Of a stretch of 64,000 nt of DNA, positions 37,717 to 45,179 are shown one piece after another (position 1 is the stretch's first letter; each line of letters begins with the position of its first letter). Origin of the DNA: UTCFX2 sp963827155. GTDB taxonomy: Bacteria > Chloroflexota > Anaerolineae > Anaerolineales > UBA4823. The stretch lies in NCBI GenBank assembly GCA_963827155.1, contig CAWGZV010000002.1, forward strand, positions 1,426,001 through 1,490,000, written 5' to 3'. The translations under genes were made by a program, and so were the position numbers. A model generated the notes under the pieces. It saw only the letters and a list, made by a program, of their open reading frames with translations. It was not told where the DNA came from and did not search any database.

Positions 37717-39360
37717 ATGCAGTTCACAAAGATCCTGCTCATCAGCCTGATCCTGCCTGCATTGAGTTTATCTGGTTTCGCGGCCCAAAACTTGGCTAGC
37801 GCCCAAACTCCACGGGATGAGGACAGCCCGGAATCATTTGATGGCGACGCCTTCGCCGATCTAGCAATCGGGGTCTATAACGAAGATACAACCCCCGAAA
37901 TGACCACCATCCTCGAAAGCGGCGTGGTCCAGGTCATCTATGGCGCCCAAACCGCCGGGCTGACCGGGACGGGCGACCAATATTTCTTTCAAGGAGACAG
38001 CGGAGTACTGGGTACACTCGAGGCAGACGATAATTTCGGCCGAGCGCTGGCAATTTGCGATTTCGACGGCGACGGCTTCGATGATCTCGCCGTCGGCGTC
38101 CCCGGTCAGACCGTGAACGCCCAAGCCGGCGCAGGACAGGTTCACGTGTTCTATGGGGATTCGGCGATGCTGAGCACTGGCGGACAGCAGCTCTTTGACC
38201 AAATTACCCTTCTGGACAGCCCTGAAACAGACGATCATTTTGGCCGAACGCTGGCAGCTGCCGATTTCAACGCCGATGGGCGCTGCGATTTGGCGGTCGG
38301 CGTCCCATACGAAGATTGGGACTACCCCGACTCAGGGATGGTGCAGGTGATTTACGGCGGGGAGCTGGGATTGGCGGTGACTGGCAACACCCGCTTCGGC
38401 CAGGGAATGGATGGCATTTTCGGCAGTCAGGAAGAGAACGACCGATTCGGCCTGGTGCTCGAAACGGGCGATTTTAACGGTGACGGCTTTGCCGATCTGG
38501 CAGTTGGCGTTCCCTGGGAAGCTCTGGGCGGCGAGCCGCAGGTGGGTGCTTCCGGGATGGTGCACATGATCTACGGCTCTGCTTCAGGGCTGATCACCGC
38601 AGGCAACAACATCTTCCACCAGGGCATGCCCACCATTGAAGGCGAGATCGGGCAAGGAGAGCTGTTTGGCTACAGCCTGGCTGCCGGGGATTACAACAAT
38701 GATGGATTTGACGACCTGGCAATAGGCGTGATTGGTCAGACCGTCGACGAACACCCCGATGCCGGCATGGTCCATATAATCTGGGGCTCAGCCTCAGGCG
38801 GCAGTTATGATAATGATCTTGTGCTCGACGCCCTCGAGCTGGGGTTGAACGCCTCCGACAACGCCCAATGGGGGTACTCCCTGGAGAGCTCCGATTTCAA
38901 CGCCGACGGATTCGCCGATCTCGTTCTGGGGATCCCTTATGGAGATTGGAATGTGGTTAATGCCGGTACCGTGATGGTCGTATACGGTTCCATATTTTGG
39001 GGTTACAGTTATTCGATCGACACGCTCCATCAGGGCTACGATGGCATGGCTGACGCCTGGGAGCTCGAGGATCTATTCGGCATGTCTCTGGCAGCCGGCA
39101 ACTACAACGGAGACGGTTTTGCCGACCTGGTGATCGGCGCGCCTTATGAGAACCTGGGCACTCCGCCGATCGCAGACGTCGGCCTTATTCACCTCGTTTT
39201 TGGCTCGAAAGACGGGATCACCACGGACAATAACCGCAGCTTAGCCCAGGCGCTCGACGAGATTCAGGGAACCCAGGAGCTAAACGACCACTTTGGAATG
39301 GTCCTGGAAGCCCGCGAGTTCTTCATCGAGCGCCACTACCTGCCACTGGTCCTTAAGTGA
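37717..39360 (+). CDS. Secreted FG-GAP (integrin-alpha-like) repeat protein
   Basis: A 547-residue exported protein with a signal peptide (about 1-31). It has seven FG-GAP units, each with a calcium-loop type motif and strand: DGDAFADLAIGV, DFDGDGFDDLAVGVP, DFNADGRCDLAVGVP, DFNGDGFADLAVGVP, DYNNDGFDDLAIGV, DFNADGFADLVLGIP and NYNGDGFADLVIGAP. Seven blades suffice for a closed beta-propeller that binds Ca2+ in the loops. The C-terminus is RHYLPLVLK, the tag-like motif shared with other exoproteins of this window. ATG 37717 is preceded by GGGAGGG; the frame is open to 37630, but that part overlaps the -10 box. Likely a surface adhesion or binding protein. Confidence 0.88.
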   Translation: MQFTKILLISLILPALSLSGFAAQNLASAQTPRDEDSPESFDGDAFADLAIGVYNEDTTPEMTTILESGVVQVIYGAQTAGLTGTGDQYFFQGDSGVLGTLEADDNFGRALAICDFDGDGFDDLAVGVPGQTVNAQAGAGQVHVFYGDSAMLSTGGQQLFDQITLLDSPETDDHFGRTLAAADFNADGRCDLAVGVPYEDWDYPDSGMVQVIYGGELGLAVTGNTRFGQGMDGIFGSQEENDRFGLVLETGDFNGDGFADLAVGVPWEALGGEPQVGASGMVHMIYGSASGLITAGNNIFHQGMPTIEGEIGQGELFGYSLAAGDYNNDGFDDLAIGVIGQTVDEHPDAGMVHIIWGSASGGSYDNDLVLDALELGLNASDNAQWGYSLESSDFNADGFADLVLGIPYGDWNVVNAGTVMVVYGSIFWGYSYSIDTLHQGYDGMADAWELEDLFGMSLAAGNYNGDGFADLVIGAPYENLGTPPIADVGLIHLVFGSKDGITTDNNRSLAQALDEIQGTQELNDHFGMVLEAREFFIERHYLPLVLK

Positions 39361-39717
39361 TAGAGATATTAACGCAAAGCCCCAGATAGGCAGAACACGA
39401 AGACCAGACGCAGGATCCGTTTTGAATCGAATGGATCTATGCCTCCTTCGCCTCCTTTGCGGTAAATTTGTTTATTCTTTCCTGTGTGCTCATTAGTCCT
39501 GTGGGGCCGCTTCATAAGCCTGATATTAACAGCTTCTTCCCATCCCTTAACCAAAATATACTGGATAATTTAAGGCTGGTTTGGTTTAATGATCGCTGCC
39601 AACAGGCAAATCCCAGAAAGAGGAGGTGATGCGATCGAGCCCTGCCAGGTTGAGGTTGGCGTTCAACCCTCAACCGGTACGATCCTGTCCGACGACCCAA
39701 ATCCAAAGGAGGTACCT
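39361..39717. other. Intergenic region; no gene supported
   Basis: The frame that contains the small gene at 39718 is open from ATG 39589, but only ATG 39718 has a well-spaced ribosome site. A second AGGAGGT (39621-39627) has no start codon at the right distance. An 8-bp inverted repeat GGTTGAGG/CCTCAACC lies near 39650-39680. A TATACT near 39557 may be a -10 box. Confidence 0.35.
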
Positions 39718-39927
39718 ATGGATGTCTTGAACGACCCGTACAGAATTTCTCCCGCCGTGATGGCGAGTGAAAAAACTGCTGCCGCCCGTCTCGAGAATAA
39801 GTTTCTTGAGACTGCCGCCGGCTGTGGTCTAGCTGCCGCCGGCTGTGGTCTAGCTCCCGCCGGCCGCCCACGCAGACATGGAACTCCACCGACTATCGGG
39901 AAGGGGTTTCCGGGTCCGCCGACATAG
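39718..39927 (+). CDS. Small 69-residue protein with duplicated AAGCGLA, precursor-like
   Basis: ATG 39718 follows AGGAGGT (39707-39713) with 4-nt spacing. The first 32 residues are hydrophilic (DVLNDPYRISPAVMASEK and on), then comes the duplicated heptad AAGCGLA-AAGCGLA with one Cys in each copy, then a basic Gly/Pro-rich tail (RPRRHG, IGKGFPGPPT). The DNA shows a 21-bp tandem repeat (39812-39832, 39833-39853, partial third copy). The layout of a charged leader, a GC-containing junction and a short compositionally distinct end resembles a ribosomally made peptide precursor, but no modification enzyme or peptidase-transporter is adjacent, so that is only a suggestion. Confidence 0.45.
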   Translation: MDVLNDPYRISPAVMASEKTAAARLENKFLETAAGCGLAAAGCGLAPAGRPRRHGTPPTIGKGFPGPPT

Positions 39928-39994
39928 AAATCAGGCTGGACAGCTTCGACCAGGGATGACCGATCCCGACTGAGCCAGCGACCTCCAGCCTAAA

Positions 39995-40026
39995 ACCGCC
40001 CCCTTACCAGATGGAAAGGGGGCGGT
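39995..40026 (-). terminator. Strong hairpin between convergent genes
   Basis: A perfect 11-bp stem (ACCGCCCCCTT 39995-40005 with AAGGGGGCGGT 40016-40026) and 10-nt loop. On the minus strand the stem is followed by TTTT, so it best serves the DUF11 gene ending at 40150, and may stop transcripts from both sides. Confidence 0.7.
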
Positions 40027-40149
40027 ACGTTTAGAAGTTGCCAGGCAGGCCTCGAAATCCTCCGGTTCTCGATTTCAAATATTGCCTTCTTACCCGATAT
40101 TCTGAAACTTATTGCGTGGAGCTGGTTTTCATCCGGCAGCCGCCAGCAC

Positions 40150-41469
40150 TTATCTAAAGAGCATTGGCAGTCGGACAAAGTAACCCGGCTGTCCAAACAG
40201 GGCAAACTCGGTGAAGTGGTCCGACCGAAATGTGATCTCACCGAATTGGTTTTGAACCGGCTCGCCAAGCATTGCCCAGGGTTCTCCTGGACCCGACCGA
40301 TACCACAGCCGCAGCGAATTCGGGAGAATTCCATCCACATCCCCAATTTGGTACCGGAGCGTGAACTCGAGCGGGTGTTCGAACTGGTGAATCTCACCAA
40401 ATTGGAACGCGTTCATCTCGAAAGCACGATTGGCATAGATCCATCCCGGAGGCGCTTCTGGCGGAGGACCGGAGGCTGCCTGGAACTGAAATCGAGTGGT
40501 CTCTCGAACCGCGTCTGGCGGCACCTCCAGGGTCAAACCCCAGGAATGCTGCCACTGCCCGCCGACCGGTCCGAACATCCGGTCATCATCGGTCAGATAA
40601 GCTTTCACCTGTGCCGGTTCTAGCTCCATTTCACCGCCAGACCAGTGAACGCGAGCCTGGTTCGTCACCAGGTCCCCAGGAGGGACTTCACCCTCAATTC
40701 CAAGCCGGTATTGGAGCATGACCGGTGAGTTTTCGCCAACCATCCCCTGCCAGCGAAGCTCCTTACCATCGAATGTCCCGGCTGTTCCCCCCACCCAGCC
40801 CAGAAAACGCGCTTGCTCGGCAGGAGGGAGAATATCGGTGAGGGTCACACTGCGCCCACTTATCCCATTCGTACCTTGCCGGTGCGCCAACCGCAAGGTG
40901 ATCGTATAGGTGACAATATCTCCGGGTTTTGCCTGTTCAACATTCGCTTTCTTTTGGGATCCTGCCATATCGCAAACCTGGCTGGTAGCGGTCGCCAGGT
41001 TGTTCGTCAGGTTGGTTTCAGCCAATTCGGAGCCGATTTCACCTGTGGTGGTGAGCGCTGTCTCTTCGGCTAAGTCATCGCCGACCAGAGTTGTGATCCA
41101 GATATGTGCGCAGCAGGATCCAGGCGGCAGTGCTCCAACCATCCAGGTGTAGACATTCCCATCGGTTTCATCCGGCAGAAGGGGATTTTCGCTCTGATCG
41201 ACCGCCGAAACAAAGCTTAAACCCTCTGGCAGTGTGACCTCAATCCTGGTATCCGCCGGTAATTCGGCCGTCCCAATGTTGCTGTAGCTCAAATTTATGA
41301 GCGCATTGCTGCCCGGAGCGACATGCTGGGGCGCTTTAAGCCCGATCTCCAGGTCAAACTCCCCTTCAGCCTGCGCCGGTCTGATTTGGACGCTGCCGAG
41401 CAGCAGCGCGACCAGGCTGAGGCAGGTCAAGCAACTCCAGAGCATTTTGAAGATGTCTTTTTTTATCAT
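40150..41469 (-). CDS. Secreted DUF11-type protein
   Basis: A 439-residue exported protein: signal peptide (MIKKDIFKMLWSCLTCLSLV to about residue 38), then two Ig-like DUF11 repeats with the usual phrases APGSNALINLSYSNIG, RIEVTLPEGLSFVSAV and PGDIVTYTITL, SVTLTDILPP. A C-terminal beta-rich part follows (about 290-420). It ends in YFVRLPMLFR, another form of the shared C-terminal motif. The start is ATG 41469, with GAGGAGGT 4 nt upstream; the frame is open to 41535 but without a ribosome site. DUF11 domains are extended stalks of surface proteins, so this is likely cell-surface material. Confidence 0.85.
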   Translation of the reverse strand: MIKKDIFKMLWSCLTCLSLVALLLGSVQIRPAQAEGEFDLEIGLKAPQHVAPGSNALINLSYSNIGTAELPADTRIEVTLPEGLSFVSAVDQSENPLLPDETDGNVYTWMVGALPPGSCCAHIWITTLVGDDLAEETALTTTGEIGSELAETNLTNNLATATSQVCDMAGSQKKANVEQAKPGDIVTYTITLRLAHRQGTNGISGRSVTLTDILPPAEQARFLGWVGGTAGTFDGKELRWQGMVGENSPVMLQYRLGIEGEVPPGDLVTNQARVHWSGGEMELEPAQVKAYLTDDDRMFGPVGGQWQHSWGLTLEVPPDAVRETTRFQFQAASGPPPEAPPGWIYANRAFEMNAFQFGEIHQFEHPLEFTLRYQIGDVDGILPNSLRLWYRSGPGEPWAMLGEPVQNQFGEITFRSDHFTEFALFGQPGYFVRLPMLFR

Positions 41470-41693
41470 CGTACCTCCTCTGTTTGAGCACATAGGAAAA
41501 TCAGGATATATCGTCACAAATAATGTGGTAAACATTGATTTATGTCTCTTAATTATGACGCTGATTTGGGTCAGCAGATACGGGTATCGACTTCGAATTC
41601 AATTATTTTTTGCGAGGAGCGGACTCCTGTTGAAGAAAAAAAGGCGTCTCCTTCGCAGCCTGGTCGAATTTGCCCCAGATCGTCAAATACCAC

Positions 41694-41724
41694 GACCTCC
41701 CTCGATGTGCGATCGAGGGAGGTC
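41694..41724. other. Isolated perfect 13-bp hairpin
   Basis: GACCTCCCTCGAT (41694-41706) and its exact complement (41712-41724) flank the 5-nt loop GTGCG. There is no T tract on either strand. It stands in a 315-bp gene-free stretch (41470-41784) that otherwise holds only the promoter side of the DUF11 gene. Confidence 0.6.
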
Positions 41725-41784
41725 TGGTGGTAAAGGATGCACCAAATTATGGATGAGCGAAAACTCAGCGGCTTAGATAATGAT

Positions 41785-42015
41785 TTAATCCAGATTTGAA
41801 GCAGATAAGGTGTCCGCTTCCAGTAGGTCCTGAGGTCTCCCGGAAGCCCGTTTCACTTTAATCAAATCTTCCTTGGAGATAAAGTGGACAATCAAGCCCT
41901 CAATATCCACATCATTCCTGTGTTCCCAGGCTTCTTCGAATTTCCCCCCAGGAATGCAAATAAAATTTCAATCCGTACAGGCGGCACCCCTATCTGAAAG
42001 AAATAACCATCCTCG
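41785..42015 (-). pseudogene. C-terminal remnant of a MNT-fold nucleotidyltransferase
   Basis: Minus-strand reading gives EDGYFFQIGVPPVRIEILFA, then after one base missing from the C6 run 41944-41949, KFEEAWEHRNDVDIEGL and FISKEDLIKVKRASGRPQDL. This is the conserved end of small nucleotidyltransferases of the AbiEii/MNT-like kind that are paired with a short partner gene. The catalytic GGxAxxxHGxxRxTxDxD region is absent, so the gene cannot be functional. It is fused directly to the partner fragment upstream by an internal deletion near 42015. Confidence 0.65.
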
Positions 42016-42198
42016 CTGAAGTCTGAGTTGACGAACATCGCCTCCCTTTGCTTTCCAGGCATACTCGATGAGCTCCCAGGTCGCTTTGAAACGGTCTGTG
42101 GGTGGTTGAGCCGCCCAGAATGCTATATCAAACGACCTGTCCAGATCTTCGATTTTGCCGCGCCGTTCCACAAAACCACTTCTCATCAAAAACCTCAA
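42010..42198 (-). pseudogene. Truncated partner gene of the nucleotidyltransferase
   Basis: RSFDIAFWAAQPPTDRFKAT, then WELIEYAWKAKGGDVRQLRLQR matches the short proteins usually encoded just upstream of MNT-type nucleotidyltransferases (pattern DIxFWxxQxPxxRFxAxWELVxxxWxxKGxDxxxLRLQR). Its last residues are missing: after LRLQR the frame runs into the nucleotidyltransferase remnant. The pair resembles toxin-antitoxin-like cassettes, here inactivated by deletion. Confidence 0.6.
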
Positions 42199-42228
42199 TT
42201 TCCAATTTTAACGAAATCTCAATTATGG

Positions 42229-42720
42229 CTAACCTGGTAAGCCAAGCGCCTTGGAGATCTCTTTCAGCCAGGCTCTCTCGGCGTCGTTTACCCTTTCGCC
42301 ACCCACCCCCATGAATCCGCCTTCCTTCGATGCCTCGCTGCTGAGTTCGGCAGCTTTGTAGACCCACTGCTTATAGCCTTCCGCCTCATCCGGCGCTTTT
42401 TGGGCAAGCAGCGCATCCAGATCGCGGCAGGCTTGCAGGCTTTGGGCGATAACTTCTTTCGGGTCTTTGCTCATCTGCGGCTGTTCAGGTTTTTCCTTCC
42501 GATCGACCATCTCTTTAAAATCTGCCGCAACTGCGTCGATTAAGGCATTCCCGCTCGGAGCCTGGATCGCCTCGGCGATCAGCTTGGTGAATGCCACAAT
42601 TTCCTTCATCGCCCCCACCGGCCCGCTCGGGCTGGCGACGATCACGACCATCGCCGCGGTCTGCGGCGCCATGCTGACCAGCTTCCATTCTTGCTCAGAA
42701 AAATCTGTTTTGGCAACCAT
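42229..42720 (-). CDS. Conserved hypothetical alpha-helical protein
   Basis: A 163-residue soluble protein beginning KTDFSEQEWKLVSMAPQTAA and ending GGERVNDAERAWLKEISKAL. It is predicted to be mostly helical, with a conserved-looking hydrophobic centre (VVIVASPSGPVGAMKEIVAF). I have seen the FSxxEWxxLxxAP start in unannotated bacterial proteins but know no function. There is no signal peptide and no membrane helix. It diverges from the MFS gene at 42844; the 120-bp gap should hold both promoters. Confidence 0.65.
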   Translation of the reverse strand: MVAKTDFSEQEWKLVSMAPQTAAMVVIVASPSGPVGAMKEIVAFTKLIAEAIQAPSGNALIDAVAADFKEMVDRKEKPEQPQMSKDPKEVIAQSLQACRDLDALLAQKAPDEAEGYKQWVYKAAELSSEASKEGGFMGVGGERVNDAERAWLKEISKALGLPG

Positions 42721-42843
42721 ATTCGCGTCCTCCCAGGAAAAAAGAAATTTTTTGATTAAAGATTCGATTGGAAATGATCCGCTTTCTCACGAAAACAAGT
42801 TTACCATTATCGCCTGCGGGGGGTAGAATTAATTTTCAATCCC

Positions 42844-44079
42844 ATGAAACCCCTCGCCCGAGCTTCCGAGATCTATGCTGAGTTCCCTCGTCCGTTTTGG
42901 ACGCTCGTCGGCGCGACCTTCATCGACCGGCTGGGCGGCTTCCTGCTTTATCCCTTCTTCGCCCTCTATCTAACCGATCGCTTCGGGGTTGGCATGACCG
43001 AGGTCGGGGTGCTTTTTGCGGCATTTTCAGTCTCCGCCTTCATCGGCAGCGCCTTGGGCGGCGCCCTCACCGACAGACTTGGACGTAAAAGTATGCTGAT
43101 CTTCAGCCTGGTTGCATCTTCGCTCAGCGCCCTGCTGATGGGTTTTGTCGATAACTTCCAGGCTTTCTTCTTGATCACCCTGCTGGTCGGCACGCTATCC
43201 GAAGTCGGCGGACCTGCCCACCAGGCGATGACCGCCGACCTGCTCCCCGAGAAACAGCGCGCCGAGGGTTACGGCATCCTGCGGGTGGCATTCAACCTCT
43301 CCGCCGCCATCGGCCCGGCGATCGGCGGATTTCTTGCCTCTCGCTCCTACCTGGCGCTTTTCATCACCGATGCGATCATCAGCCTGATCACCGCCGCGAT
43401 CGTCCTCTTCGCCTTGCCCGAAACCCGCCCTCAGCCCAAGGAAGGAGAGCCGGAGGAAAGCATCGTGAAGTCGTTCGGCGGCTACGCGGTTGTGCTGCGC
43501 GACCGGCTCTTTTTGATGTTCATCCTCGCTGGGGTCTTTACCGGGCTGGCTTACATGAATCTGAACACCACCCTGGGCGTCTTCTTGCGCGACGTGCACG
43601 GCATCCCCGAGCAGGGCTACGGTCTGCTGCTTACCCTGAACGCGGTCATGGTGGTCTTCATGCAGTTCTGGATCACCCGGCGGGTGGAGGATAAGCCTCC
43701 TCTGCTGGTGATGGCAGCCGGCGTGCTGCTTTATGCCATTGGCTTTGCCGCCTTCGGCTTCGTCTCGACCTACCAGCTGTTCATGGTCGCGATTGTGATC
43801 ATCACCATCGGTGAGATGATCATCGCCCCGGTCGCCCAGGCGCTGGTCGCCAGCTTCGCACCCGAAGACATGCGCGGCCGCTACATGGCGGTCTTCGGCA
43901 TCTCGTGGGGCATCCCCTTCGCGATCGGACCATACCTGGCGGGCAGGCTGCTTGATTCGCCAGTCAATCCAAACTGGCTGTGGTACGCCTCCGGCATCGC
44001 CGCCCTCATCTCGGTCGGCGGCTATCTGCTGATCCACAAGCAGCAAGCTGTGTTGAATAAAACCCAGGCAAGCATGTGA
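42844..44079 (+). CDS. Major facilitator superfamily transporter
   Basis: A 411-residue protein with twelve hydrophobic helices and the MFS motif A between TM2 and TM3 (GGALTDRLGRKSML, about 68-81). Opening residues FIDRLGGFLLYPFFALYLTDR and central RVAFNLSAAIGPAIGGFLA are typical of the drug-efflux (MdtH/YajR-like) part of the family. Substrate cannot be read. Start ATG 42844 has no strong ribosome site. The last codons (ISVGGYLLIHKQQA) recur as a degraded copy at 45009, 0.9 kb downstream. Confidence 0.88.
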   Translation: MKPLARASEIYAEFPRPFWTLVGATFIDRLGGFLLYPFFALYLTDRFGVGMTEVGVLFAAFSVSAFIGSALGGALTDRLGRKSMLIFSLVASSLSALLMGFVDNFQAFFLITLLVGTLSEVGGPAHQAMTADLLPEKQRAEGYGILRVAFNLSAAIGPAIGGFLASRSYLALFITDAIISLITAAIVLFALPETRPQPKEGEPEESIVKSFGGYAVVLRDRLFLMFILAGVFTGLAYMNLNTTLGVFLRDVHGIPEQGYGLLLTLNAVMVVFMQFWITRRVEDKPPLLVMAAGVLLYAIGFAAFGFVSTYQLFMVAIVIITIGEMIIAPVAQALVASFAPEDMRGRYMAVFGISWGIPFAIGPYLAGRLLDSPVNPNWLWYASGIAALISVGGYLLIHKQQAVLNKTQASM

Positions 44080-44206
44080 TTCCATAGACCCAACTTAAGA
44101 TAAAACCATGGCAAATCCACCGGAAACGCTGAGGTAGATATAATTAGAATTCATCAACGAATGTACGCAATGATTCCCAAAATGAGATAAATTGGTACTC
44201 AAAAAC

Positions 44207-44944
44207 ATGATTGAAATTGAGAAAGTAATCGAAGCGCAAGAAAAATGGCATAGAGCTGCTTTGGCTGAAGAGCCATCCACCTTCGATTCCGCTGATGAAG
44301 CGCTCAAAAGGTGCTCTGAGGCAATTGCTGTGCTGAGAAAAAACTTGAACGAGATAGGCTACCCATGGACCGAGGTCGAACGATGTCTACCTGAAGGTAT
44401 CCAAAAGAACGTTTCAAGGATTGAAAACGCGGTCGGTTCTCCAATCCCGAGAATCCTGACGATGTTCTGGGAACGAATTGGCGGCGTCTCGCTTGTGGAT
44501 ATCCAGCACTACCAACATATTCTTTTTTGGAATGATCAAAATCTTAGCGGGCCAAATTTTTTCTGCGATGGTTTGCATATCGATGCCTGCAGTGACGATT
44601 GGACCTCGTTTGTCTGTGATGATTTTTTGGATTGGAAAGCATACCGGTCTCAAGATGAGCCCGGCGGCTTCCTTTTGGAGCTCTCACCAGATGGATTTCA
44701 CAAAGACAGTATCAGTGGAGGTGAATTTTACGGTCTCTATCCGGGTGAGAACTGGCTGCCAACCTGGCAGAATTTCAAATGGCCTGGGGTGCAGCGTCCT
44801 GTTTCTGCTCCGCCCGGTCCACCCGATTTTTTGTCTTATCTCAGGTCAACCATCCTTGAATGTGCAGGATTTCCCGCGTTGTTAGGCTTGCTACGTTTCA
44901 ATCGGATAAGAGAGAGTCTGCTGAGAGACGTACCAATTTTCTGA
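44207..44944 (+). CDS. Conserved hypothetical protein (SMI1/KNR4-like features)
   Basis: A 245-residue soluble protein. The middle part, IPRILTMFWERIGGVSLVDI, resembles the core of SMI1/KNR4 (immunity-type) domains, where a loop near a conserved Gly-Gly follows a helix. It continues with CDGLHIDACSDDWTSFVCDD, LDWKAYRSQDEPGG, ISGGEFYGLYPGENWLPTWQ and ends SAPPGPPDFLSYLRSTILEC. The family appears unnamed to me. ATG 44207 is preferred to TTG 44192. It lies between the intact MFS gene and a displaced copy of that gene's 3' end, so it may have arrived as an insert. Confidence 0.6.
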   Translation: MIEIEKVIEAQEKWHRAALAEEPSTFDSADEALKRCSEAIAVLRKNLNEIGYPWTEVERCLPEGIQKNVSRIENAVGSPIPRILTMFWERIGGVSLVDIQHYQHILFWNDQNLSGPNFFCDGLHIDACSDDWTSFVCDDFLDWKAYRSQDEPGGFLLELSPDGFHKDSISGGEFYGLYPGENWLPTWQNFKWPGVQRPVSAPPGPPDFLSYLRSTILECAGFPALLGLLRFNRIRESLLRDVPIF

Positions 44945-45008
44945 CCATTATCCCTGAAAGTCCGAAACGAAATACGCAGTCGCATGCCCCCGATTTAACC
45001 GCAGGGCC

Positions 45009-45063
45009 GATCTCGGTTGGCGGTTATTTGCTGATTTACAGGCAGCAGGCGAAGATGGTTTAG
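45009..45063 (+). pseudogene. Relic of the MFS transporter 3' end
   Basis: Reads PISVGGYLLIYRQQAKMV and a stop; the intact gene has LISVGGYLLIHKQQA at 44008-44050. About 42 bp align with seven differences, most of them at third codon positions. No further MFS sequence precedes it. Same strand as the intact gene, 960 bp downstream. Confidence 0.65.
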
Positions 45064-45128
45064 TTATCCATTAATTAACATATTTTGTGAATTTAATTTC
45101 CACAGAAATGAATTAAGAAGAATATCAC

Positions 45129-45156
45129 TTGAATCGGCTTAAAAATTGTCTATACT
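45129..45156 (+). promoter_or_regulatory. Promoter of the M6 metalloprotease gene
   Basis: TTGAAT (45129-45134) and TATACT (45151-45156) with a 16-bp spacer, in AT-rich sequence. The start region of the protease follows within about 25-120 bp. Confidence 0.65.
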
Positions 45157-45179
45157 GATTTAGTTGGATTACTAATTTT

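Noticed and set aside
39629..39729. 33-codon upstream frame behind a strong AGGAGGT, overlapping the small gene at 39718
   Set aside because: The start codon is only 1-2 nt from the ribosome site, too close for initiation, and codon use is poor.
43195..44085. 296-codon minus-strand frame opposite the MFS transporter
   Set aside because: Asp/His/Gly-rich antisense of membrane helices.
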